A stretch of 16,055 nucleotides of DNA from Isohypsibius dastychi (lineage: Eukaryota > Tardigrada > Eutardigrada > Parachela > Isohypsibiidae): assembly GCA_034696485.1 (NCBI GenBank), contig JAQIWT010000707.1:1-16055 (forward strand), written 5' to 3'. Positions 8,898 to 16,055 of this stretch are shown in pieces. Below the pieces are notes generated by a model that did not search any database, was not told where the DNA came from, and saw nothing but the letters and a program-made list of their open reading frames with translations. A program made the translations under genes and the position numbers. The first letter of the stretch is position 1. The number at the start of each line of letters is the position of its first letter.

Positions 8898-9592
8898 ATG
8901 CCCAGGAAATCCCCGAAGATTAAAGTCTCGACCGATGTGAGTGATATGTAATTAATGATTTGATGATTTCTAATCAATGTCGCGTTTTTTAGCGAGGTAT
9001 CAAGTGGTTCTCCGAGATCGTAGCGACCCAGCCACCAATTCTCCCTGCTAGCCCATCTGCAACGCAAGTCCAGCAATTTCGGGCAATCACAGCTCGTCGT
9101 AAAACTGCAAGGGGAATAACGCATGACGGGACGCCTCTCATCACGAATTTCTATCTACCTCTCGATCCAGCAAAGCGCTTTCGTCCCAGACAACGCGAAA
9201 TGAACGGTGGCATGATTCCCTTTCCCGAGTTGATCTTCACGTCTTCCCAAGTTGAAAGAGCTACTAAGAACCCGACGCTTAACGGACCAGAGACACTGAA
9301 GAGTAAACCAGGTTGCACTTCCGAAGTCATTTATAAATCCCCGCCATACAATGTGCGCCAACATTACCGTCGTACCAAGAAGAAGCTCGCTGAGGTTCTG
9401 ACCACAACTACCACCAAAAAACCTGGCCGACAGATGGTATCAGCGACATTGAAAAAAAAGTCAGACAAGCCGGAAACATGCAAAATCCCCGTCATCGTGC
9501 TGGAGGACGACGATGAACCAGAGCGTGAACACGAAGAACCATTCGCTTCGAACACGCTGCGTATTTGTTCTCCGGCAACCCAGATGTTCTAG
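8898..9592 (+). CDS. 212-aa basic protein with a probable SUMO-interacting motif
   Basis: Two exons, 8898-8936 and 8993-9592, are joined in phase 0 through a 56-nt intron with donor GTGAGT and acceptor TTTTTTAG. I recognise no domain family. The protein starts MPRKSPKIKVSTD, is rich in Lys, Arg, Pro and Thr, and has a basic stretch RRTKKKLAEV. Near the C-terminus KIPVIVLEDDDEPE (about 177-190) fits a canonical SUMO-interacting motif: a V-I-V-L core followed directly by acidic residues. No membrane span or signal peptide is visible, and the basic clusters suggest a nuclear protein. It lies between the ELAV-like gene and the transposase on the same strand. A small partner of the transposase is one possibility, but nothing in the sequence shows it. 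The short first exon is the least certain part; the long second exon is solid. Confidence 0.7.
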
Positions 9593-9803
9593 TATGTTCT
9601 TGCCAGAGGTTGACTGGATATTGATTGATTGCAGCTGTCATCCATGTTTCCTGCAATCGAGTTCACTCTGGTTTTTTTTCAATCGCATTTTCGATTTTCG
9701 GGTTCAGTCACGGTTTCTTTTTTTTTCTCGCCGGTATTTTCATTTGACTTCGATGTTCAGCCAGAAATCTTTATGTTTATGGCCGTTTTTTATTATGGGG
9801 CTT

Positions 9804-9810
9804 TATATAA
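9804..9810 (+). promoter_or_regulatory. Candidate TATA box for the transposase gene
   Basis: TATATAA lies 268 nt upstream of the transposase ATG, in a region otherwise free of features. If the leader intron is real, the mature leader would be about 180 nt. Confidence 0.35.
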
Positions 9811-9944
9811 TCAACTTTCTCGACATGTTCTGATGTTGATTACCGTATCAGTCAAGTCAATCAAATGCATCATTGCGTTCGAGTCTGTTTGTTGTGGTTT
9901 CGTACGACTCTTAATACTGCTACCATATTTTCTTGATCCTATCC

Positions 9945-10072
9945 ATGTCTGATTTTCTGTCGGCCTTCTGCTTATGGGGTAATTCTGGAGTCAAATATCG
10001 ACCGATCCAGGTAACGTGTAATCTTGGTGTATCCGGGCATTATGTGTCAAATAGATCTCTTGTTCGCAGTGA
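9945..10072 (+). other. Possible spliced upstream ORF before the transposase
   Basis: An ATG at 9945 opens 22 codons that run to the proposed donor at 10010/10011. Removing the 59-nt intron joins CAG to TGATCAATATG, so the small frame stops at TGA, five bases before the transposase ATG at 10078. Such a layout could hold transposase translation down through reinitiation. It rests entirely on the intron being real. Confidence 0.35.
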
Positions 10073-10077
10073 TCAAT

Positions 10078-12796
10078 ATGCCTGCTCATCGCAAAGATAT
10101 CCAGGAAATATCCGCGGAAGGTCTTCGATCTCGCATGCGCAGAACTCGAGCAGAACTTAACGTCCCCGAAATAAAACCAAGGGGACTTCAACCGATCGAA
10201 GCGGTGTTCGACAAGGACACAGAAGACGCAGATGATTCTGATTCCAACCAAAACCTTGAGAGTGATACCGATCCAGAAGCCTCCTCGTCGGAAGAGTCAA
10301 ACGAAGGCGAAGAGGAAGCCCGAAACTGCCCAGTCTACAGAAGCTGCCGTTTTTCGAAGAGTGAGTTTGTGTTCGATCTGGTCGCAGTCGGTCACGGCAA
10401 TGCGCTGACAGAAAAGGCGAGGGACGATGTGCTGAAACTGTTTGTAAAGTATCTCCCCCCTGGACACAGTATCCCGAACTCAACATACTTATTGAACAAG
10501 TCTGTACTCGACGAACGGAAAGAATTCAAGCGCCATTACTACTGCACCGTACATGAATGCTATATAGGCCCGGAGACCGAGAAAGGTAGATATCCGCTAA
10601 ACGGCTGTGACATTTGTATGTCGCTGGACCCAGATTCTCAGAAACGCAACATGGATAAGTTCTTCGTTGTCGACTCGGAGCACTATATACGGACCATCAT
10701 GGAGGACCCGGTTGTCGATCGGTTTTTCGACAGGCCATTTATCGGAAATTTGGATCTGCTGCATGGATGTGAGTACTGGACTGGCGATATCAAACCAGGA
10801 GATATCTCGATATCTATATTCACGGACGGAGCTGCTGTTCATGCTCATTCCCGGACTAACTCGCTATGGATTTGCCGAGTTGCCATAAACAACCTGCCTG
10901 GAAAAATTCGACATAATTACTCATTTACCGCGGCTATATCCATGACCAGATCTAAATGCCCACCGGATGTTTTGTTTTATCCCATTGTACAGCAACTCCT
11001 TGACCTGGCAGACACGCCGAGAGAATTCATGGGTGTACGTCGGTCTGTATTCCTGCGACTACTTCTCGCGGACTCACCCGCTCGCTGCGATGCTTGTGGC
11101 TTTTCATACTGCAACAAACGTGACCACAGCTGCATCACTTGTACTTACCGGGGTCAACCGGGTTGGACAGATAGTACAACGTGCTACCCTTTCACTGGCC
11201 TGCACTCACCCTTGAGGACTCATGCATCAATTCGGGATGCAGCCAGGGAACTGACTTTGCGTCTGGAAGCTGCCAGGGACGAAGCTCAAAGGAAAACAAT
11301 CAGACGGGAAGGGGTGAATGGAGTCAAGCGCTTGTCGGAGCTGATGCGACTGGGTTAGTTATCATAACAGAATAATCAGTTACCAAGCGTAATTCCACAG
11401 AGATGATGTCATTGAGGTAATCATGATATGATTCCAGGTCGAAGACACTTTGATTTCGGTACTGGGTTCCCCCATGATCTAATGCATATCGTTCAAGGCC
11501 TGCTGAAGAACCTTCTGACAATTTTATTTAAAGTCAAGCTGGAGACCATTCCATACGGCATCATTCGTAAAAGTCGTAATCGATTCCGCACTGCCGCACA
11601 TCAAGAACCGGATAACCGTACCACAATTCTTAGCACGGATGACGCCAGGGTCATCGATAAATTCATGGACTCCATCTTACTGCCAACCAATATCACCAAG
11701 TGAGTTGACCTTTCACGAAACTAGTCATTTCTAGTTAATCAATGTACAAATCTCCAGGCGACCACGAGGGAGTATATTGTCATTCCCTGATTGGCATGCA
11801 AACGAATGTCTTGTCTTCGCTGTGTATTTTCTCCTTTTTATATGCGGCGAAAACTACGCACTGCGGCGTATTCTCGACCCTGAGATCAGACATTTACTGC
11901 GAAGTTTCTCAGCGACACTTGTCGTTCTCCTGATGGACTATTATCCCGTTAATGAAAATGTGACCCCGCGAGAAGTTATAAGCCAGAGGTCAAGCATCGG
12001 GGACTTATTTGCTCGGGAATTCCTGGAGCTCAGCACCCGCTACTTCGGGAATACCTACATCGGGTGGAACTGGCATCAGTTTTCTCATTTGTCGCTAGTC
12101 TACAAACGCTGGGGTCCGCTCATTAACACTTCCAATTTCGCCGGTGAGGATGCAGTAAGACAATTAAAACGGATTCAGCACGGCAGGGCTCATGTAGGCG
12201 AGGAGCTGGCTCGACGCATTCACTTCAGTGAATCAGTCAAAAAACTGGCTGCAGGAGAACGTATACACGGAGGATTTCATACACGAGGCAGACATTATGA
12301 CCTAGTGGATAATCCGATGCATAAAGCCATGAAGGAATACATTCAAAGTCTATTACTAACACCGGAATTCAAGGACCACAAAGTGGCTCATATCTGGACA
12401 CGCGGATGGAAAGGAGCCGGTGGCCTACTGGATGCAGTCTCATATAAGAGGAAAACCCCCATCTGCGATTCCTTCTTCACGACAACGAAGCCTTCAGTCA
12501 ATATAATGGAACTTCACGGATTCGTGCGAGTTATTTTTGAGGAACCACTACCGGAGAGATGTATCATGATCGGATATAGCCGGAAGCGTCTCCAGGGTAC
12601 ATTCTCGTGGATATCGAAGTGTAACCCAGGTCAGAAAATCGAACTTGATTTTTTGGACCACATGTTTCACACAAACGAGAAAGAACCGGCGTTCTGCGAA
12701 ATGGGACAGTTTGCCAGGCAGCTGCTATTGGTGAAAGAGACGACAAGAAGCACTCTTAGATGGATCCCCGAACTGTTCGAAATGCCCAAGAAATAG
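10078..12796 (+). CDS. CACTA (EnSpm) transposase, Tnp2 family, 858 aa
   Basis: Three exons, 10078-11353, 11438-11699 and 11758-12796, are joined through introns of 84 and 58 nt in phases 1 and 2. The protein catalyses cut-and-paste transposition at the CACTA ends. An acidic Ser/Glu/Asp-rich N-terminus is followed by a Cys/His cluster (CTVHEC and CDIC, about 155-180). The Tnp2 core then shows FTDGAAVHAHSRTNSLW and NNLPGKIRHNY (248-286), LLLADSPARC with further paired cysteines (328-352), FDFGTGFPHDLMHIVQGLL, FPDWHANE, and YKRWGPLINTSNFAGED. The candidate catalytic triad is D250, D332 and E643. The ATG at 10078 is preferred because a possible leader intron ends at 10069; an in-frame ATG at 10042 would add 12 residues. 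There is no internal stop or frameshift, so the gene looks functional. Length fits autonomous CACTA transposases. Confidence 0.92.
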
Positions 12797-12895
12797 TCAA
12801 GAATTATAACGAGTTTTAATTGTCCATGCAGTTTTTTCTTGTATCTGAATTGTGAGATTCCGATAACAACAAATCCGTTATCGTATCGACATAAC

Positions 12896-12901
12896 AATAA
12901 A
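12896..12901 (+). terminator. Candidate poly(A) signal of the transposase gene
   Basis: A canonical AATAAA lies 100 nt past the stop codon and 186 nt before the next ATG, which is a sensible spacing for ending the transposase transcript. Confidence 0.5.
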
Positions 12902-12957
12902 TTTGACATGCCGTCACAGCGGGTACTCGCAGCCAAGCCGGTCGATGTCAACAAGTG

Positions 12958-12965
12958 TGACGTCA
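12958..12965. promoter_or_regulatory. Palindromic CRE/ATF-type site (TGACGTCA)
   Basis: A perfect TGACGTCA palindrome lies 122 nt upstream of the ATG at 13087, in the only space available for that gene's promoter. This is the consensus for CREB/ATF bZIP factors. No TATA box is visible nearby. Confidence 0.35.
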
Positions 12966-13086
12966 GTGCAGTAAGACTGAACACGAATGAACCAATTTGA
13001 ACGCCTTCAACTCGCTTCGGGATTTCTAATCGAAGAACCAAACTGGAGTTCTCCGTTTTCAATCGATCGAAAACCGTCGTCTCATA

Positions 13087-15418
13087 ATGTCTAGGACCAC
13101 AACTGGATCAGCCAAAGACGACGAAGATGGATATTGGCACTGCGAGGCAGTTGAACCACCGATCCCGCGAAACCAGCTCATACAGCGTCGTTTCTTTGAA
13201 ATGCCATTCGATTACGTACCGACATTCGGAGTCTTCCCTAAACCAAGTCCTGTACCCATTCTAAATGCCAACGCACCAGCAGTTATCTCGGTTACGGACT
13301 TCGTCGGGATGAGACCAAAGGAGTACATCGTTGTTTCCGGACAAGTGTTCTGCGTGGACGAAGTGAAAACTCCGACATCATTGTTGGCACAACGTGTCTT
13401 CCAGGTATGTCTGGTGAAAAACCACGATGTTATGCTCCATGGAAAACAACCACGAACCCATTCTCTTCCGAATTTTCCCCTTCAATCTCGTATTTATTTT
13501 AATTTATTCCTTTGAACAGATCGAGGACTCCGTCTTTTCCCGAGTTCAGCCAGGAAAGAACGGTTGCGGAAATTACCTGTGGGATATTAACATCGGACAA
13601 CATCCAAAATTGAACACTACGTGGCTCGAAAAGCATCTGTCACTCATTGGAGAAGATGGCATCAAGTGTATTGAAGTTGCTTACCTGACAACAAGCTCGG
13701 TTGACGTGGTTCTCCCAGACCGCAAGAAAAATGGACAAAGTAGAGAAAAAGGTATGTGTTGCTACGATAATAAAACTGATTATTATTTTATTATCAGTCA
13801 CAACATATTCAACGGGTTTTTTTATTTTCAGAATTTCTTGAAGTTGAAATGTGCGCTGACTACCCATCGGAGCATATTGTCTTCCGATATTACTACATGA
13901 CAATTCAGGAGAACAACACAGCACTGCCAAACGAGGGTGAATCTCGCCGCTTCGACGTTAGGGTGGGAGATGAAATTATGGACAACACTCTCCGCCACAA
14001 AGAGAATGGCCCGAAGTATCAGCTGGCATTATGTTCAACTGGACTGGTTTTCGAGGTGAATATATCCACTGTTGATCTCCCGCTATCGTCATCATTTCAC
14101 ACCTTGTAAAATTGCAGCTGCAAAAGAACGGAGCAGTCCTGGTTGGTGTCTTTGACGGTCACGACTTCACCTATGAACGGATTGAGTCAAGTCCTTATTT
14201 ATGGAATCTTCGCTATAATTGTCGACCGCGCATCAAAACAGATCAGCGAACCAGCCGTCTGACCCCGTTCGAATTCGCGAAGCTGTATGAAATGATCGCC
14301 TTCACTCCCATGGATCAAGAACGTCAAGTTTTTATGGCGTTTCCCGGGGAAAGTGTACATGGAAAAGACCAGGTACGCCATTTATATTTCAACTAGTTCC
14401 GAAATAATTCACGTTAGAATAAAATTGTCGCGAGTTTCTGCAGCTGATCGTATTACAGCAACTTTCTGATAAGTCTCGTTTATCACAGGAAGAAGAATGG
14501 CCTGCAAGTCGCATCTTTGGTCCCACAAAGCTGTACTCGGGTACCTTCCCAAGAGCCGGAAAGACATGGATCCAAGTGGGAGCAGGTCAAACGGATGCCG
14601 ATGATAAACAAGTAGCAGTTCGCTATCTCGTGCACGGAGATGCGGATAACAAACGCGCTTGGAAGATGGCGACACGCACTTATGGCTACTGGCATCCGGA
14701 ACCAAAAAGCTATCTGTATTCCTTTCGCGAGAGCAAGTCGACTAACGGGTGGAAGTTCCATCGTCAGCAGACTTCAAAAGGAAACCACATCCGCCGGGAC
14801 TTTGACGCGGAAACTCGAACTTATGGGACCCCGGTCGAAGTCAATCTCGCCGGCTTCCCTGTTTCTTCTGGTGTGGATTCGTCATTCGAAAGTGATCCAA
14901 ACGTGGCTTCACATGCGGCTGTTCCGACCCCAAGTACTTCCGGTGGTCCTGGAATGCCTTCGTTGACTGATGTCATATTGGAGACAAAGGAAGCGAGAAA
15001 AGTCAAGCGGGCTGTGATGCGCGTGGCTGTCTACGATGAGGAATCACAGCCAAGTGACACCGAGGTTGGAAAAGACGCCAAACGCGTACAGCGAGCTCTC
15101 AAGAATGTCACCTCTGTCAAACCGAAAATCCCGAAAGAACTCGCACCAAGGAGTCCAACACCGTCGTCTGACGATCCATCTAGCGGTATGAGCAAATTGG
15201 CGATTTCTCGATCAACCAGAGCTAACAAAGCTGTTCGTGGACTCTCATTTGCAACCGACGATGAAGCCGGAAGTGACTCGCCATTCGAGGATCGAAGTGA
15301 AGTTACTGCGAAAAATCAATCGGCAAAGCCTCCGAAAGATCGAAAGCGAGTGAATGGCTCCACATCCGGCTATGATGCTTCGTCCAGCAATCCCGCACGT
15401 CGCAACCGCAAGCCATAA
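13087..15418 (+). CDS. 652-aa protein of unknown family, paralogue of the 553-aa protein
   Basis: Five exons, 13087-13404, 13520-13751, 13832-14055, 14118-14372 and 14489-15418, are joined in phases 0, 1, 0 and 0. I recognise no family. Residues 1-470 align by eye with the leftward 553-aa protein. Conserved points are YLW against YRW soon after the first intron, LTPFEFAKL against LTDPEFSAM, EEEWPASRIFGP (344-355) against EDEPCSGMFGP, and GWKFHRQQTS (430-439) against GWMMFVPVHG, with nearly equal spacing. The introns after Q106 and E258 sit at the same places as in the paralogue; the other two are unique. Residues 470-652 are extra: Ser/Pro-rich, disordered, with basic clusters and a C-terminal RRNRKP that suggests nuclear location. 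A DNA-binding accessory role for the element is possible but only inferred. Confidence 0.82.
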
Positions 15419-15526
15419 ATTATTCCATCATGTCCGGTGGCTCTAATTTCATTCCCGTTGCAGTCTAATCTCCATTTTTTTCCTAATCAACTCGCTGTGA
15501 TGAACTTTCTGCTCCTCTCGCCATAG

Positions 15527-15551
15527 CACCTCTAAAAACCTTTTAGGGGTG
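15527..15551 (+). other. Inverted repeat / stem-loop in the 3' flank
   Basis: CACCTCTAAAA and TTTTAGGGGTG are inverted copies with 10 of 11 bases paired, and a G-U pair in RNA fills the exception. The loop is three bases (ACC). It lies 109 nt past the stop codon of the 652-aa gene, so it may fold in that transcript. It lacks the histone stem-loop consensus. Confidence 0.6.
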
Positions 15552-15696
15552 ATTGTTTTTGAATTGCACTCATGCACCGATTTTTTTTTGCACAATTGCA
15601 CTTGGTGTGATCACTGGAATCTCCATAAATTGCTCCATAAAATGATCCGTTTTACCTCATTACCAAACTTCAGAAGCCCAAAACTGATCATATCCG

Positions 15697-15775
15697 TAAA
15701 TTCCAAAATTCCGAAATTCCGAAAATTCAGAAAATTCAGAAAATCCAGAAAATTCAAAAATTCCAAAATTCCAAG
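15697..15775 (+). repeat. AT-rich minisatellite, units near GAAAATTCCA
   Basis: About eight degenerate 9-10 bp units alternate TTCCAAAA, TTCCGAAA, TTCAGAAA and TCCAGAAA. It lies between the last gene and the right subterminal repeats. It probably arose by slippage, and no function is visible. Confidence 0.85.
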
Positions 15776-15817
15776 AATCATGGGAATTTACGTTTTTCTG
15801 GCATTTTTACTCTGCAA

Positions 15818-15967
15818 ATGTTCCTGTCGAATACCCGCTAAATGGTTCCTGTAGAATTCCCGTCATGAAATCCTGCCCGAGTACTATTCTGGCGAATTCC
15901 TGCCGGATATCGTACCGGAATCCGTGAGTTTCTGAAAAAAGGCAATCTCGTACAGATCAGTAACTCG
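15818..15967 (+). repeat. Right subterminal repeat cluster (TTCCTG-like)
   Basis: Plus-strand copies occur at 15818-15832 (ATGTTCCTGTCGAAT), 15844-15858 (GGTTCCTGTAGAATT), 15868-15880 (AAATCCTGCCCGA) and 15894-15907 (GAATTCCTGCCGGA). One inverted copy directly abuts the terminal repeat at 15955-15967 (GATCAGTAACTCG); it matches the inverted copy near the left end (TCAGGAACTCG) at 10 of 11 bases. The sharing between ends supports a single element with protein-binding termini. Confidence 0.65.
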
Positions 15968-15978
15968 TTTTACTAGTG
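15968..15978 (-). repeat. Right terminal inverted repeat (inward CACTAGTAAAA)
   Basis: The plus strand reads TTTTACTAGTG, the inverse of the left terminus with one mismatch in 11 bases. It is followed by AC, the same dinucleotide that precedes the left terminus. Confidence 0.85.
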
Positions 15979-15980
15979 AC
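15979..15980. repeat. Candidate 2-bp target-site duplication (AC), right
   Basis: AC directly follows the right terminus and equals the AC at 76-77. Confidence 0.55.
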
Positions 15981-16055
15981 TGCAGGATCGAATAAAACGT
16001 ACTTTGAATACGGCGCCGCAATTTCGCTATCATACCGATAACTGAAATCATTAGG
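15981..16055. other. Right host flank
   Basis: DNA outside the right terminus. No gene or repeat is visible. An AATAAA at about 15991 lies outside the element and need not relate to it. Confidence 0.6.

Larger units (their letters stand above)
9593..10077. promoter_or_regulatory. Upstream region of the transposase gene
   Basis: This T-rich stretch has TATATAA at 9804-9810 and a possible leader intron at 10011-10069 (GTAACG to GCAG, 59 nt, the usual size here). Long open frames across 9513-9952 are low-complexity, hydrophobic and T-driven, without splice or family support, so I do not call them genes. Confidence 0.45.
15419..15817. other. Right non-coding region, 3' flank of the last gene
   Basis: This likely holds the 3' UTR of the 652-aa gene. 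It contains a hairpin at 15527-15551 and an AT-rich minisatellite at 15697-15775. An open frame through the minisatellite (15549-15854) is a by-product of the repeat (FRKFRK units). I see no AATAAA here. Confidence 0.5.
78..15978. mobile_element. Complete CACTA/EnSpm-type DNA transposon, 15.9 kb, six genes
   Basis: Seen: short terminal inverted repeats starting CACTAG lie at both ends in the correct opposed orientation. AC lies on both outer sides, short subterminal repeats cluster at both ends, and a Tnp2-family transposase lies inside. Six spliced genes cover about 10.1 kb of the 15.9 kb as coding sequence, two reading left and four right from a central divergent promoter region. All six have open frames across about 32 predicted introns, so the copy looks potentially autonomous. 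Known: CACTA elements typically have 10-28 bp CACTA-ended repeats and subterminal protein-binding repeats, and usually encode a transposase plus one accessory protein. Odd: five extra genes, including an ELAV/Hu-like RNA-binding protein and a diverged paralogue pair of unknown family. Confidence 0.88.

Noticed and set aside
9513-9952. Overlapping plus-strand open frames with hydrophobic Phe/Leu-rich products
   Set aside because: They come from T-rich sequence, one overlaps the end of the 212-aa gene out of frame, and neither shows a family feature or splice context.
10042-10077. An upstream in-frame ATG for the transposase, adding 12 residues
   Set aside because: It lies inside a typical-sized candidate intron (10011-10069), and the added residues show no family feature. 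I prefer 10078 but cannot exclude it.
10157-10486. Minus-strand open frame of 109 codons
   Set aside because: It is antisense to the first exon of the well-supported transposase.
15549-15854. Open frame with FRKFRK repeats
   Set aside because: It is produced by the 9-10 bp minisatellite and runs into the subterminal repeats.
1-16055. CRISPR array, bacterial operon, tRNA or rRNA genes
   Set aside because: Consistent GT-AG introns, poly(A)-type signals and animal protein families rule out a bacterial reading. No spaced direct-repeat array or RNA-gene fold was recognised.

Overview
The window reads as eukaryotic, most likely animal, DNA. Six protein genes are broken by about 32 GT-AG introns, most of them 52-85 nt, and all reading frames join cleanly across the junctions I propose. 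One gene is an ELAV/Hu-like three-RRM protein, a family I associate with animals. The species cannot be named from this sequence.

Almost the whole window is one DNA transposon of the CACTA (EnSpm) superfamily, positions 78-15978 (15,901 bp). It begins CACTAGCAAAA, ends with the inverted copy (CACTAGTAAAA read inward), and is flanked on both sides by the dinucleotide AC, a plausible 2-bp target-site duplication. Both ends carry clusters of short TTCCTG-centred subterminal repeats, as CACTA elements do. A Tnp2-type transposase (10078-12796, 858 aa) has a candidate D-D-E triad (D250, D332, E643) and shows no frameshift or premature stop. The outer 75 bp on each side are host flank.

The layout is divergent. 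Two genes read leftward: an 18-exon, 732-aa gene (768-3959) and a 553-aa gene (4425-6269). Four read rightward: the ELAV-like gene (6815-8414), a 212-aa basic protein with a probable SUMO-interacting motif (8898-9592), the transposase, and a 652-aa gene (13087-15418). The two halves part at a 545-bp bidirectional promoter region (6270-6814).

Three things stand out. (1) The element is very gene-rich for a CACTA transposon and looks intact throughout. (2) It carries what appears to be a captured ELAV/Hu-type RNA-binding protein. (3) The 553-aa and 652-aa proteins are diverged paralogues of each other, sharing motifs and two intron positions, and belong to a family I do not recognise. By analogy with the TnpA/TnpD pair of plant Spm, some companions may be DNA-binding or regulatory partners of the transposase, but that is inference. 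The 18-exon gene is built mainly of symmetric phase-1 exons and could be spliced in many in-frame forms; whether the element's own ELAV-like protein acts on it is a testable speculation.
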